Part shown: in pieces, positions 9,657-19,282 of the stretch
Layout: every line of letters begins with the position of its first letter
Position numbering within the stretch: position 1 is the stretch's first letter
DNA from: Mycobacterium colombiense
GTDB taxonomy: Bacteria > Actinomycetota > Actinomycetes > Mycobacteriales > Mycobacteriaceae
DNA length: 64,000 bases
Direction: 5' to 3'
Assembly (NCBI RefSeq): GCF_001665835.1
Contig: NZ_LZSX01000034.1
Location: 1-64,000, forward strand
Notes under the pieces: generated by a model
Told to the model about the DNA's origin: nothing
What the model saw: the letters and a program-made list of their open reading frames with translations, nothing else
Databases searched by the model: none
Translations under genes and position numbers: made by a program

Positions 9657-11024
9657 ATGGTTTTCGGGGATTTCGCAGCGCTACCACCGGAGGTGATCTC
9701 CACCCAGATCTACACGGGCCCGGGCGTGGGGCCGTTGCTGGCCGCCGCGGCGGCGTGGGACGGGCTGGCCGCCGAATTGCACACCACTGCAGCTTCGTAC
9801 GCATCGGTGATTTCGGAGCTGGTCGGCGAGTCGTGGCAGGGCTCGTCATCGGAGTCCATGGCCGCCGCGGCCGCACCGTACGCGGCGTGGCTATCGACCG
9901 CGGCGGGCCAGGCTGAGCAGAGCGCCGCCCAGGCCCGGGCCGCGGCCGGCGCATACGAGGCCGCGTTGGCGGCCACCGTGCCGCCGGCGATTGTCGCGGC
10001 GAACCGCAGCCAGTTGGCCGTACTGTTGCAGACCAACATCTTGGGGCAGAACGGCGCGGCGATCGCGGCCACCGAAGCCGAGTACAGCCAGATGTGGGCC
10101 CAAGATGTCGCGGCGATGTTCGGGTATGCCAGCGCGTCGGAGTCCGCTGGAGAGCTGACCCCGTTCGAGGACGCACCGGTCACCACCAATGACGCCGGAC
10201 CGGCGACGCAGGCAGCGGCGGTCGCCACGTCGGAGGCGCAGTCATTGTCGTCGTGGCTGAAACAGATCGAGGACTACATCACCTCGCTCGCCGGCCAGTA
10301 CACCAAGTTTTGGCAGAACTTGATCGGGGGGGCTACGGGGAGTACGGAGATAGCGCCCTTCTGGGAGACGCTGTATTCGACCATTTCGCAATTCGGCACG
10401 CAGGCGACGTGGACCAACGTCGTCAATGCCAGTACGGGCCTGGGCGTCTCGCAGTGGAAGAACTTCTTCGTCTATGCGCCGTGGAGCGCCGCGATGGCGA
10501 AAACGTCATTGGGCGCCGGTCTGGCGTCTCCGGGGCATGTTGCCGCGGCCGTCCCGGTCAAGCCCGTATCGGCGGTGTTGGGCGACGCGCCGACTGTGGG
10601 CAAATTGTCGGTGCCGCCAAGCTGGGCCACCGCCGCCCCGGCGATCAGGCTGGCCTCCAGCGCGCTACCGGCCACCAGCCTCGCTGCGGCTGCTGCGGCA
10701 GGTTTCCCCGGTGGCCTGGTCAACGAGGCGACCTTGGGCAGTCTGGCCGGCGGCGCCCTGGGCAGCCCGGCGGCGCGGGTCGTCAGCTCGACTGGCATCG
10801 AGGCCCGTGCGATCACCGGCGAGCGCCGCAGGGGGCCGGTCAAGCTGGACCGCGTCATCGCCCAACTTCAGGAGATGCCCGATCAGGTACAGCACTGGAA
10901 CGTCGATGAGGCCGGCCTTAATGACCTGGTCGCCAGACTCAGAACAACACCCGGCGTACACGCCGTGCACGTGACCGAGGGCGAGGAGATCACGGTCGGA
11001 GCGCCCGAATCGAAGATGGGGTAG
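9657..11024 (+). CDS. PPE family protein, SVP subgroup, with C-terminal extension
   Basis: A 455-residue PPE protein starting [19 protein letters not shown], with WxG in [11 protein letters not shown] and the [17 protein letters not shown] segment. The SVP signature GKLSVPPSW is at residues 315-323. Beyond the usual Ala/Gly-rich end there is a charged tail of about 65 residues from around 385 ([18 protein letters not shown], then [20 protein letters not shown]) that looks folded and is unlike the low-complexity end of the upstream PPE. The ribosome site AAGGAAGG precedes ATG 9657. It lies second in a two-PPE operon. Secretion through an ESX system is inferred from the family. Confidence 0.92.
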   Translation: MVFGDFAALPPEVISTQIYTGPGVGPLLAAAAAWDGLAAELHTTAASYASVISELVGESWQGSSSESMAAAAAPYAAWLSTAAGQAEQSAAQARAAAGAYEAALAATVPPAIVAANRSQLAVLLQTNILGQNGAAIAATEAEYSQMWAQDVAAMFGYASASESAGELTPFEDAPVTTNDAGPATQAAAVATSEAQSLSSWLKQIEDYITSLAGQYTKFWQNLIGGATGSTEIAPFWETLYSTISQFGTQATWTNVVNASTGLGVSQWKNFFVYAPWSAAMAKTSLGAGLASPGHVAAAVPVKPVSAVLGDAPTVGKLSVPPSWATAAPAIRLASSALPATSLAAAAAAGFPGGLVNEATLGSLAGGALGSPAARVVSSTGIEARAITGERRRGPVKLDRVIAQLQEMPDQVQHWNVDEAGLNDLVARLRTTPGVHAVHVTEGEEITVGAPESKMG

Positions 11025-11111
11025 CGCAGTGGTTTTCGCGCCGCTGCCCCGCAGACTGACACACACTGCAACAGGGAAAACTCCATCAACGGACGCATCG
11101 AAGGAGGATGC

Positions 11112-11468
11112 ATGAAACTGCTGTTAGCGCTTCTCGGTGTGTTGTTGGTGATCGTTACCGCGGTGCCCGCGCACGCCATGCCAGGCGAGGATGAGGCGGC
11201 CGGTGACGACAACAATCAAGCCTTCATCGCTGACCTACGTACGGTGGGCATCAGCTTTCAGGACCCGGGCCAAGCCGTGAGCGCCGGGAAAGCGGTCTGC
11301 GGCTTGCTCGCTCGGGGCGTATCCGGTCTGCAACTCCTCAACGATCTGCGGGACAACAACCCCGCACTCACCACCAACGGCGCCGCCCAGTTCGCGACGA
11401 TATCAGCCAAGGCGTATTGCCCACGACAACTCGACGCTTCCGCGGGACCTGGTGCCAAAGGCGGCTGA
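11112..11468 (+). CDS. Small secreted DUF732 protein
   Basis: A 118-residue exported protein. Residues 1-22 form a signal peptide (MKLLLALLGVLLVIVTAVPAHA, shown only to mark its hydrophobic core and AHA cleavage site). The mature part has the DUF732 pattern: FIADLRTVGISF, GKAVCGLL and a second Cys in AKAYCPRQL, probably a disulfide pair. DUF732 proteins are abundant in mycobacteria; their function is unknown. The strong ribosome site GAAGGAGG precedes ATG 11112. It sits 87 bp after a PPE gene and before another PPE gene, on the same strand, so it may share their transcription. Confidence 0.88.
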   Translation: MKLLLALLGVLLVIVTAVPAHAMPGEDEAAGDDNNQAFIADLRTVGISFQDPGQAVSAGKAVCGLLARGVSGLQLLNDLRDNNPALTTNGAAQFATISAKAYCPRQLDASAGPGAKGG

Positions 11469-11611
11469 ACCACTGAGCCCAACCGCCGCAATATAACCCG
11501 CGACCGCACGACAAGCACGACAACCAGAATCACTCAAGCCCACCCCTTCACTCCTCAGAGAAAAGCCTTATTTTGCAGTACAATTCGCCCGCCGCTGAGC
11601 TTGGGTTAGTG

Positions 11612-12586
11612 ATGGATTTCGGTACGCTACCGCCGGAAAGTAATTCGGGGCGGATGCATACGGGCCCCGGCGCCGGGTCAATGATGGACGCCGCCAAGGC
11701 TTGGGGTGTGCTGGGCGCCCAGCTCAGTGACATGGCACTGACCTATCGGGCGGCGATCTCGGAGCTGGATTCGGGACCGGAAAGTGCCTCGGCAACGGCG
11801 GTAAACCAAGCCTTCGCAGCCTATGTCGCGTGGCTCGAGGCTACCGCTGCACAGGCCCGGCAGACGGCAATCCAGGCCAAGGAGGCCGCGAGCGCCTACG
11901 GTTTGACGCTTGCGGCGGTGGTGGCGCCACATGTGATCGATGCCAACCGGCTGCAGCGGAACTCGCTGGCCGCGACGAACTGCCTAGGCCAGAGCAGTGC
12001 GGCTATCGCGGACGCCGAAGCTGACTACGAAAGGATGTGGGCTAAAGACGCCGCCGCCATGTATGCCTACGCCCGCGCCTCTGCTGGCATCTGGAAGCTG
12101 ACACCGTTCAATTCGCCCCCGCCCTCCACCGGTCCCTGCGCGCTCGCGCGCCATGCTCCGGGGTTCAGTGAACCGTCCCGTAACTGGCGTCTGACGGTGG
12201 CGCCGGAGGTCATAGCGACTGGCTGTCAAGTGATCTCAACTATCTCCCAAGCGCTCGGTGCGTTGTCCTCCTCCCCACTGGCCACGTTCGACGCGTCCCT
12301 GTTGTCGATAACAGCGCCTCTGTCCAGGTTGAGTGCATTGTCGGCGCCGCTGGACTTCGCACTCAACCACCTGAGTGCCCTCAACAAGGCCGCCGCGTTG
12401 AGCAGGGCCGCGGCCTTGTGGTCGCTGCGGCCCGGCGGGGGCCGCACGGATCACGCCGCGCCGCGTGTGAGTCGCGGTAGCGGGGCGGCAATCGGAGTCT
12501 TGTCGGTTCCGCAGGCGTGGATTCGATCAATGCCGTGCCCAACGTCGCCGAGTCCCCAAGCGGCTCCCGTTGATCGAAGCCAATGA
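11612..12586 (+). CDS. Degenerate PPE family protein (SVP type)
   Basis: A 324-residue PPE protein beginning MDFGTLPPESNSGRMHTG. The N-terminal domain is recognisable (YVAWLEATAAQARQT, ATNCLGQSSAAIADAEADY), but the position of the WxG Trp reads SELDSGPESASAT, so the helix-turn Trp is missing. GVLSVPQAW at residues 295-303 is the SVP signature, and the protein ends only about 20 residues later with an atypical Pro/Ser tail. The frame is open upstream to 11573, but the family start is at 11612. It may be a decaying or diverged paralogue of the two PPE genes upstream. A frameshift close to the 3' end cannot be excluded. Confidence 0.8.
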   Translation: MDFGTLPPESNSGRMHTGPGAGSMMDAAKAWGVLGAQLSDMALTYRAAISELDSGPESASATAVNQAFAAYVAWLEATAAQARQTAIQAKEAASAYGLTLAAVVAPHVIDANRLQRNSLAATNCLGQSSAAIADAEADYERMWAKDAAAMYAYARASAGIWKLTPFNSPPPSTGPCALARHAPGFSEPSRNWRLTVAPEVIATGCQVISTISQALGALSSSPLATFDASLLSITAPLSRLSALSAPLDFALNHLSALNKAAALSRAAALWSLRPGGGRTDHAAPRVSRGSGAAIGVLSVPQAWIRSMPCPTSPSPQAAPVDRSQ

Positions 12587-12696
12587 GCGCTTGCCGCTCC
12601 GGCTGGTGACCACGCGAACTCCTCCTCGGCCGAGCCGCCCGGTAGTTTGTCTGCCATTGCTGGTCGCGACGGGGGTTGGGGGGCTACGGTCAGGTG

Positions 12697-14091
12697 ATGA
12701 AACGGCTTTCGAGTGTTGACGCGGCGTTTTGGTCGGCAGAGACCGCGGGCTGGCACATGCACGTGGGGGCATTGGCGATTTGCGACCCGAAGGAATGCTC
12801 CGAGTACAGCTTTCAACGTCTCCGTCAATTACTCATCGAGCGTCTGCCGGAGGTACCGCAATTGCGGTGGCGGGTCACCGGTGCGCCGCTGGGACTGGAC
12901 CGGCCGTGGTTCGTCGAAGACGAGGAGCTGGACGTCGACTTCCACGTTCGCCGCATCGGTGTTCCCGCGCCGGGCGGTCGCCGCGAGCTCGAGGAGCTGG
13001 TGGGTCGGTTGATGTCCTACAAGCTGGACCGCTCGCGGCCGCTGTGGGAGATGTGGGTGATCGAGGGCGTCGAGGGCGGGCGGATGGCCACGCTGACCAA
13101 AATGCACCACGCCATCGTCGACGGGGTCTCGGGCGCCGGGCTGGGCGAGATCTTGTTGGACACCACGCCGGAACCGCGTGCGCCGCAACAGGAAACGGTC
13201 GGGTCGCTGGTGGGGCTCCAGATTCCGGGTATAGAACGGCGCGCGGTGGGCGCGCTGATCAACGTCGGTGTCAAGACGCCGTTCCGCATCGCCCGACTGG
13301 TGGAGCAAACGCTGCGCCAGCAGGTCGCCGCGTTGGGCGTGACCAGCAAGCCGTCGCGCTACTTCGATGCGCCGAAAACCCGTTTCAATGCGTCGGTGTC
13401 GCCGCACCGGCGCATCACCGGCTGCCGTGTCGAACTGGCCCGCGCCAAAGTCATCAAGGACGCCTACGGCGTCAAGCTCAACGACGTCGTGCTGGCACTG
13501 GTGGCCGGGGCCGCCCGCGACTACTTACAGAAACGCGGCGAGCTGCCCGCCAAACCGCTGATCGCGCAGATCCCTGTTTCGACACGCACCGACGAGAACA
13601 AGGACGACGTCGGCAATAAGGTGAGCTCGATGACCGTCTCGTTGGCCACCCATGTCGAGGACCCGGGGGAGCGGCTGCGTGCCATCCACGAAAGCACCCA
13701 GAACGCCAAGCTGATGGCCAAGGCGCTGTCGGCGCATCAGATCATGGGGCTGACCGAGACCACGCCGCCCGGGTTGTTGGGGCTCGCCGCGCGGGCCTAC
13801 ACGGCCAGCGGGCTGTCCAGAAACCTGGCCCCCATCAACCTGGTCGTCTCCAATGTGCCCGGCCCGCCGTTCCCGTTGTATATGGCCGGCGCCAAACTGG
13901 ATTCGCTAGTGCCGCTGGGGCCGCCCGTGATGGACGTCGCGCTGAACATCACCTGCTTCTCCTACCAGGACTACTTGGACTTCGGTTTCGTGACGACACC
14001 GGAGGTCGCGAACGATATCGACGACATGGCCGACCGAATCGAGGCCGCCCTGACCGACCTCGAGAAGGCCGCGGCGCGCGAGACCAGCTAG
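12697..14091 (+). CDS. WS/DGAT wax ester synthase/diacylglycerol acyltransferase (Rv1425 type)
   Basis: A 464-residue WS/DGAT enzyme, the family that joins acyl-CoA to diacylglycerol or long-chain alcohols to make triacylglycerol or wax esters. The acyltransferase active site HHAIVDG is at residues 137-143 (HHxxxDG). Other family blocks are LSSVDAAFW at the N-terminus, [12 protein letters not shown] and the C-terminal [12 protein letters not shown] 12697 ([12 protein letters not shown]) is preferred over an upstream in-frame ATG at 12676 because it matches the orthologue Rv1425. In M. tuberculosis this gene is close to whiA; here a PPE island separates them. It lies near lipO and fadD12 and probably shares a lipid-storage or envelope-lipid role. 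Confidence 0.93.
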   Translation: MKRLSSVDAAFWSAETAGWHMHVGALAICDPKECSEYSFQRLRQLLIERLPEVPQLRWRVTGAPLGLDRPWFVEDEELDVDFHVRRIGVPAPGGRRELEELVGRLMSYKLDRSRPLWEMWVIEGVEGGRMATLTKMHHAIVDGVSGAGLGEILLDTTPEPRAPQQETVGSLVGLQIPGIERRAVGALINVGVKTPFRIARLVEQTLRQQVAALGVTSKPSRYFDAPKTRFNASVSPHRRITGCRVELARAKVIKDAYGVKLNDVVLALVAGAARDYLQKRGELPAKPLIAQIPVSTRTDENKDDVGNKVSSMTVSLATHVEDPGERLRAIHESTQNAKLMAKALSAHQIMGLTETTPPGLLGLAARAYTASGLSRNLAPINLVVSNVPGPPFPLYMAGAKLDSLVPLGPPVMDVALNITCFSYQDYLDFGFVTTPEVANDIDDMADRIEAALTDLEKAAARETS

Positions 14092-14094
14092 GTC

Positions 14095-15462
14095 TCAATC
14101 GGGTTTGTCGTCGTCCCCGCCCCGTAGGAATCGTTCGGGGTGATGAAACGTGTTTGTCCTCGGTCGTCCCTGATCCAGGTGCGGCGGCGGGATCCATTCG
14201 GTATCGCCTCGGGTGTTTTTGCGGGTGGTCCAGGCGCGGGGTCGTAGGAGGCGATGGTGGGGCCCGCAGGCGAAGGTGAGGTCATTGACGTCGGTGGTGT
14301 GGCAGGCGGCGTAGTCGGTGACGTGATGGACCTCGCAGTAGTAGCCGGGAACGGTGCAGCCCGGCGCCGAGCATCCGCGATCCTTGGCGTACAAGACAAT
14401 TCGCTGTCCGGGGGAGGCGAGTCGCTCGGCGTGATACAGCGCCAGCGCCTTACCGCGATCGAAGACAGCCAGATAGTGGTGGGCATGGCGGGCCAACCGG
14501 ATGACATCGCTCATCGGCAGGATCGTGCCGCCCCCGGTCAGACCGCGCCCGGCGGCGGCCTCGAGCTCGGCCAGCGTCGTGGTGACGACGATGGACGCCG
14601 GTAACCCATTGTGTTGACCCAACTCTCCAGAGGCCAGCACGCCGCGCAGGCTCGCCAGCAGCCCGTCGTGGTTGCGTTGGCTCGCTGAGCGCGGGTCGTG
14701 CTCGATGGCTTCCTGGCTCGGTGCGCCGAGCACACAGGGACTTTCGTCGAGGGGATTGCACATGCCCGGGGCGGCCAGTTTGGCCAGCACCGCCTCGAGG
14801 GTGGCGCGCGCTTCGGGTGTCAGGAGGCCGCGCAACTCCGACATGCCGTCGGATTGCTGGTTACCCAACGTCAGACCCCGGCGCCGGGCGCGGTCCTCGT
14901 CGCGGTAGATGCCGTCGGGGTTGAGGCAGTCAGCGAGCGTATTGGCCAGCGCCGCCAGTTGTTCGGGACGAAACCGGGCGCCCTCCTTGGCCAACCGAGC
15001 CTCGACCTGCTCGCGGGTCGCCCCGTCCACCCGGCCCGGCAGCTGGTGATAGAACTTGCGGATCACCGCCACTTGGCCGGCGCCCAGCTTGCCGTCGCGT
15101 TGGGCGGCCGCGGTGGCGGCCAGCACCGGTGGGACGGGTTCACCGGTCAGGCCGTGCCGCGGGCCCAGATCCCGCGCCTCGTTGACGCGCCGGGCGGCTT
15201 CGCCGCGGCTGATCAGCGTCGACTCGGTGATCGCATGGGTCAATGTGCCGCCGAGTTCCTCGGACGGGGCTTGGCGGGCAAGGGAATTGATCAGCGGATG
15301 CTCCAGCGCCGGTATGCGACGGCGCAGCTTCTCACAGCGCTCCAGGATCGCCAGTTGTCGCCGCGCGTTCAGCCCGTCGAACGACAATTCGCAGGCACGG
15401 TCCAAGTCGGCATCGAGCGCGTCGAACACCGCATCGACATCCTGGGCGCTACTCGGACTCAC
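14095..15462 (-). CDS. REP13E12-family HNH endonuclease (DUF222 + HNH)
   Basis: A 455-residue protein of the mycobacterial 13E12 repeat family. The N-terminal two-thirds is DUF222 ([49 protein letters not shown]). The HNH nuclease motif is near residues 380-420: [18 protein letters not shown], then [10 protein letters not shown], with paired Cys for zinc. In M. tuberculosis such genes occur as multicopy REP13E12 elements and some are phiRv1 prophage integration sites. It is absent from this spot in M. tuberculosis as I recall, so probably inserted between the WS/DGAT gene and lipO. The GTG start at 15462 has a TAGTTT -10 box 6 nt upstream. Confidence 0.88.
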   Translation of the reverse strand: MSPSSAQDVDAVFDALDADLDRACELSFDGLNARRQLAILERCEKLRRRIPALEHPLINSLARQAPSEELGGTLTHAITESTLISRGEAARRVNEARDLGPRHGLTGEPVPPVLAATAAAQRDGKLGAGQVAVIRKFYHQLPGRVDGATREQVEARLAKEGARFRPEQLAALANTLADCLNPDGIYRDEDRARRRGLTLGNQQSDGMSELRGLLTPEARATLEAVLAKLAAPGMCNPLDESPCVLGAPSQEAIEHDPRSASQRNHDGLLASLRGVLASGELGQHNGLPASIVVTTTLAELEAAAGRGLTGGGTILPMSDVIRLARHAHHYLAVFDRGKALALYHAERLASPGQRIVLYAKDRGCSAPGCTVPGYYCEVHHVTDYAACHTTDVNDLTFACGPHHRLLRPRAWTTRKNTRGDTEWIPPPHLDQGRPRTNTFHHPERFLRGGDDDKPD

Positions 15463-15474
15463 ACCACCAAACTA
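15463..15474 (-). promoter_or_regulatory. Predicted -10 box for a leaderless 13E12 transcript
   Basis: On the minus strand TAGTTT (plus-strand 15469-15474) precedes the GTG start at 15462 by 6 nt, the geometry of a mycobacterial leaderless promoter. There is no Shine-Dalgarno sequence in the gap. Confidence 0.5.
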
Positions 15475-15566
15475 GCCCGACCCACCGACAAGAACAGCCA
15501 CCCAGTGACCACTGAAATCACAGTGACGCAAGGGATTACAGAAGATCGGCTGGGTGGGGGCAACGG

Positions 15567-16838
15567 CTAGTCGCGCTCGGGCGGGTTCGTCGCGTATACC
15601 CACGACAGGAATCGCGCCACGGCCTCCGCGGACCGATGCGCCCGCGGGGAACTGAAGATGTCGAAAGCGTGTTGGGCGTGCGGTAATTCGGCGTAGGCGA
15701 CCGGGTTCTTGGATACCGCGCGCAGTTCCTCGACGAACTCTTCGGCCTCGCCGACCGGGATCAGTGAATCGTCGTGGCCGTGCAGGACGAAGAACGGCGG
15801 TGCGTCGGCGCGCAGCCGCCGGATCGGCGACGCGTCGACGTAGACGTCGCGGTGGCTGGCGAATTTCTTTTTGACGACGAACTTTTGGAGCAGGTCCACG
15901 AATTCGCGCCGGCCCTCGCCCTCGGTGGAGAACCAGTCGTAGCGCCCGTACACCGGCACCGCGGCGACCACCGAGGTGTCGGCATCCTCGAACCCGGGCT
16001 GGAACTTCGGGTCGTTCGGGGTCAGCGCCGCCAGCGAACACAGGTGGCCGCCGGCGGATCCGCCGGTGATGGCCACGAAGTTCGGGTCGCCGCCGTAGCG
16101 GGAAATGTTCTCCTTGACCCAGGCCAGCGCGCGTTTGACATCGACGATGTGGTCGGGCCAGGTGTGCCGCGGCGACACCCGGTAGCCGATCGACACGCAC
16201 ACCCAGCCGCGCGCGGCCAGGTGGCTCATCAGCGGATAGGCCTGGGGACGGCGCATTCCGATCACCCAGGCGCCGCCGGGGACCTGCAGTAGCACCGGTG
16301 CCTTGCCGTCGCGGGGCAGGTCGTGGCGGCGCCAGATGTCGGCGAGGTTGGCGCGGCCGTGCGGACCGTAGGACACCACGTTGGTCTTCTCGACGTAGCG
16401 GCGGCGCGCCACGGTGTTGCCCAGCGGCAGGGTGCGCCGCCCGCTGCGCGTCGGTATGCTCTGGGGCAGCTTGTTCAGCGCCTCTTCGTAGTCGTCGCCC
16501 AGTTGGTCGCGCAGCCCCGCCTCCAGCACCGGGCCGGGAGTGGTGACGCCGCGATACTTGATCACGCCCAGGATGGCCCAGGCCGCTGCCGTCAGGGCCA
16601 GGGCGGCCTTGCCGCGCCGCCCGGCGAAGTCACCGCGGCGGCCCCGCCGCAGCGTGTCGAGCAGCGAGGCGGAGAAGTAGACGCCGGGCACCTCGGAGGC
16701 CGGCCAGCCGAACCAGAAGACCAGCACGGTGGTGTAGCCCTTGCGGGCCAATGGGCGTAAACCGTTGGCGGCGTTGGCCAATTCGAGCGCGGCACGGGCG
16801 AGCGGCCGGGGTTTTCTGATGGTCCGGGCCGGCCGCAT
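15567..16838 (-). CDS. lipO: Alpha/beta-hydrolase esterase LipO
   Basis: A 423-residue esterase of the hormone-sensitive-lipase-like alpha/beta-hydrolase family. The oxyanion segment PGGAWVIG, nucleophile motif GGSAGG (Ser near residue 260), acid in HGHDDSLIPV and histidine in LPHAQHAFD complete the catalytic triad. A hydrophobic segment before the catalytic domain (ALALTAAAWAILGVI) may anchor it to the membrane. The ATG at 16838 overlaps the last base of the fadD12 stop (TGATG), so the two are translationally coupled. A longer frame runs on upstream through fadD12 in another phase and is not the gene. It corresponds to Rv1426c; the natural ester substrate is unknown. Confidence 0.93.
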   Translation of the reverse strand: MRPARTIRKPRPLARAALELANAANGLRPLARKGYTTVLVFWFGWPASEVPGVYFSASLLDTLRRGRRGDFAGRRGKAALALTAAAWAILGVIKYRGVTTPGPVLEAGLRDQLGDDYEEALNKLPQSIPTRSGRRTLPLGNTVARRRYVEKTNVVSYGPHGRANLADIWRRHDLPRDGKAPVLLQVPGGAWVIGMRRPQAYPLMSHLAARGWVCVSIGYRVSPRHTWPDHIVDVKRALAWVKENISRYGGDPNFVAITGGSAGGHLCSLAALTPNDPKFQPGFEDADTSVVAAVPVYGRYDWFSTEGEGRREFVDLLQKFVVKKKFASHRDVYVDASPIRRLRADAPPFFVLHGHDDSLIPVGEAEEFVEELRAVSKNPVAYAELPHAQHAFDIFSSPRAHRSAEAVARFLSWVYATNPPERD

Positions 16839-18469
16839 CAGCCGGTCACCCGCGCTTGCAGCTCGGCGCGCAGGATCTTGCCGGTGCTGCTGCGGGGAAG
16901 CTCGTCCAGCACGGCGATCTCGCGGGGGATCTTGTAGTTGGCCAGGTTCTCCCGCACGTGCTGCTTGAGCGCCTCGGGTGCGGCGCCCGCGTCGAGCGCG
17001 GCGCCGGGCTCGAGCACCACGAAGGCGGCCAGCCGCTGCCCGTATTGTTCGTCGTCCACGCCGATCACCGCCGCCTCCGCCACTTCGGGATGTGCCGCCA
17101 GAATCTTCTCGACCTCGATCGGGTACACGTTCTCGCCGCCGGAGACGATCATCTCGTCGTCGCGGCCGACGACGAACAGCCGCCCCGCCTCGTCCAGATA
17201 GCCCAGGTCGCCCGACGACATGAAGCCAGCGTGAAAGTCCTTGGTGGAGCCCTCGGTGTAGCCGTCGAACTGAGTGTTGTTGCGGACGTAGATGCTGCCG
17301 ACCTCGCCAGTGGGCAGTTCGTTGAATTCCGGGTCCAGGATCCGGATTTCGGTTCCCCCCGCTGGCCGGCCCGCGGTGTCGGGTGCCGCGCGCAGGTCCT
17401 GCGGGGTGGCCGTCGCGATCATGCCGGCCTCGGTGGCGTTGTAGTTGTTGTAGATCACGTCGCCGAACGCGTCCATGAACGCGATGACCACGTCGGGTCG
17501 CATCCGCGATCCCGATGCCGCCGCGAATCTCAGGGACCGGCCGCTGTAGCGGCGCCGAATCTCGGCGGGCAGCTCCATGATGCGGTCGAACATCACCGGC
17601 ACCACGGCAAGCCCGGTGGCCTTGTGCCGGTCTATGAGGTCCAGCGTGGCCTCGGGGTCGAACTTGCGCCGGGTGATCACCGTGCAGGCCATGGATGCGG
17701 CGAAGATCAACTGGGAGAAACCCCAGGCGTGGAACATCGGCGCCACGATCACGATGTTTTCCTCGGCCCGCCACGGCGTGCGGTCCAGAATCGCCTTGAG
17801 CGTGCCGATTCCGGCGTTGCCGCCGGTTTGGTTGGCGCCCTTGGGCGTTCCGGTGGTGCCGGAGGTGAGCAGGATCATCCGGCCCTTGCGGCCGGAGCGC
17901 TGGGGCTGGTGCCCGGCGTGGGTGGCGATCAGCTTCTCGACGGTGAGATCGTGTTGCCCGTCGGTCCAGGCCACGATGCGGGCGGCGTCCGGCCTGTCGG
18001 CCAGCGCGCGGTCCACCGTCGGGGTGAATTCCTCGTCGTACACCACGGCGTCGACGCCCTCGCGGTTGACCACCTCGGCCAGCGCGGGCCCGGCGAACGA
18101 CGTATTGAGCAGCACGACGTCGGAGCCGATCCGGTTGGCGGCCACCACCGCCTCGACGAAGCCGCGGTGATTTCGGCACATGATGCCCACGACCTTGGGT
18201 TGACCCGCGGGCAGCTGTTGCAGCGCGGCGCCGAACGCGTTGATCCGCTCGTCGAGCTCGCGCCAGGTCAGCGTGCCGCGTTCGTCGATCAGCCCGGGAC
18301 GATCCGGGCAGCGCTGCGCCGCACTGGCAAAGCCGACCGTCATGCCCATGCCCTCGCGGCGCATGGCCGCGGCCATCTTGAGGTAGCGGTCGGGGCGCAT
18401 CGGCGCGATCATGCCGGCGCGGCTCAGCGTGGTGACGAGGCCGAGGGTCTCGCTCAACGGATTCGGCAT
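16838..18469 (-). CDS. fadD12: Acyl-CoA synthetase FadD12
   Basis: A 543-residue ANL-superfamily enzyme that activates fatty acids via an acyl-adenylate. The P-loop-like AMP-binding motif LLTSGTTGTPKG spans about residues 200-211; YNNYNATEAGMIA is the A5 motif, SSGDLGYLDEAGRLFVVGR the A7/A8 region, and the C-terminal Lys lies in RSSTGKILRAEL. The arrangement with lipO (1-bp overlap) downstream and an acyltransferase upstream (3-bp gap) suggests one minus-strand operon. It corresponds to Rv1427c; whether the product is a CoA or an acyl-AMP ligase is not decided by sequence, although the absence of the FAAL insertion favours CoA. Confidence 0.95.
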   Translation of the reverse strand: MPNPLSETLGLVTTLSRAGMIAPMRPDRYLKMAAAMRREGMGMTVGFASAAQRCPDRPGLIDERGTLTWRELDERINAFGAALQQLPAGQPKVVGIMCRNHRGFVEAVVAANRIGSDVVLLNTSFAGPALAEVVNREGVDAVVYDEEFTPTVDRALADRPDAARIVAWTDGQHDLTVEKLIATHAGHQPQRSGRKGRMILLTSGTTGTPKGANQTGGNAGIGTLKAILDRTPWRAEENIVIVAPMFHAWGFSQLIFAASMACTVITRRKFDPEATLDLIDRHKATGLAVVPVMFDRIMELPAEIRRRYSGRSLRFAAASGSRMRPDVVIAFMDAFGDVIYNNYNATEAGMIATATPQDLRAAPDTAGRPAGGTEIRILDPEFNELPTGEVGSIYVRNNTQFDGYTEGSTKDFHAGFMSSGDLGYLDEAGRLFVVGRDDEMIVSGGENVYPIEVEKILAAHPEVAEAAVIGVDDEQYGQRLAAFVVLEPGAALDAGAAPEALKQHVRENLANYKIPREIAVLDELPRSSTGKILRAELQARVTG

Positions 18470-18472
18470 GGC

Positions 18473-19282
18473 TCAGCCCAGTATCGGGAAGCGACGTTTG
18501 GCGGCCAGCTCGGTCAGCGCCTCCTGCATCACCGACCGCACGTACTCGTCGACCTCGTCGACGTCCGGGTCGTCGCCGAACTGGTTGGCGATGTCGATGG
18601 GCGCCAGCACCTGGGTCACGATCTTGGTGGGCAGCGGCAGGTTCGGCGGGATGACCGCGCTCAGGCCGAAGGGGAAGCCGAACGACAACGGGAGAATCGC
18701 GCTGCGCAGCAAGCGTTTGATGCCCAGCCGCTCTGCCAGCCAGGTGCCACGGGTCAGGTAGAGCTGGGTCTCCTGGCCGCCGATGGACACCGCAGGCACG
18801 ATCGGGACGCCGGCCTCGATCGCCGTGCGGATGTATCCCTTGCGGCCGTTGAAGTCGATGACGTTCTCCGACAGGGTCGGCCGGTAGGCGTCGTAGTCGC
18901 CGCCGGGGAACACGATCACCACGCCGCCCGACCGCAACGCCTCGGCAGCGTTCTCGCGGTTGGCCCGGATGTATCCGGTGCGCCGGAAGAAGTCTCCGGT
19001 GGGGCCGGTCATCAGGATGTCGTGGCTCAGCGTGTAGACCGGCCGGTCGTAGCCGAGTTTGTCGTAGAAGTGGACGCTGAAGATCGGGACGTCCATCGGG
19101 AACATGCCGCCGGAGTGGTTACCCACCACCAGCGCTCCACCGGGCGGGAACGTTTCCAAGCCGTGTACCTCGGACCGGAAGTAGGTTTTCAGGACCGGGC
19201 GCATCACCGCCATCAGGCGCTGGGTCAAACCGGGGTCGAATTTGCCGATGTCCCCGCCGCCGGGGTTGCCGTTGTCGGTCAC
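18473..19282 (-). CDS. Lysophospholipid acyltransferase-like protein (Rv1428c type)
   Basis: A 269-residue PlsC-like acyltransferase. Motif I reads VVGNHSGGMFPMD: the His-Asp pair is separated by seven residues and not the usual four, a variant found in a DGAT2-like subgroup. FPGGDYDAYRP matches the glycerol-3-phosphate-binding block, and VPIVPAVSIGG the motif IV region. It probably transfers an acyl chain to a lipid acceptor at the membrane; the acceptor is unknown. It is the first gene of the operon continuing into fadD12 and lipO, so acyl-CoA made by FadD12 could feed it. The ATG start at 19282 faces a divergent gene across a 189-bp gap. Confidence 0.88.
   Translation of the reverse strand: MTDNGNPGGGDIGKFDPGLTQRLMAVMRPVLKTYFRSEVHGLETFPPGGALVVGNHSGGMFPMDVPIFSVHFYDKLGYDRPVYTLSHDILMTGPTGDFFRRTGYIRANRENAAEALRSGGVVIVFPGGDYDAYRPTLSENVIDFNGRKGYIRTAIEAGVPIVPAVSIGGQETQLYLTRGTWLAERLGIKRLLRSAILPLSFGFPFGLSAVIPPNLPLPTKIVTQVLAPIDIANQFGDDPDVDEVDEYVRSVMQEALTELAAKRRFPILG

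Noticed and set aside
15567..18179. An 870-codon minus-strand frame suggesting a FadD12-LipO fusion
   Set aside because: The first part is a low-complexity antisense-like translation in the wrong phase of fadD12; the true LipO begins at ATG 16838 and FadD12 has its own complete frame.
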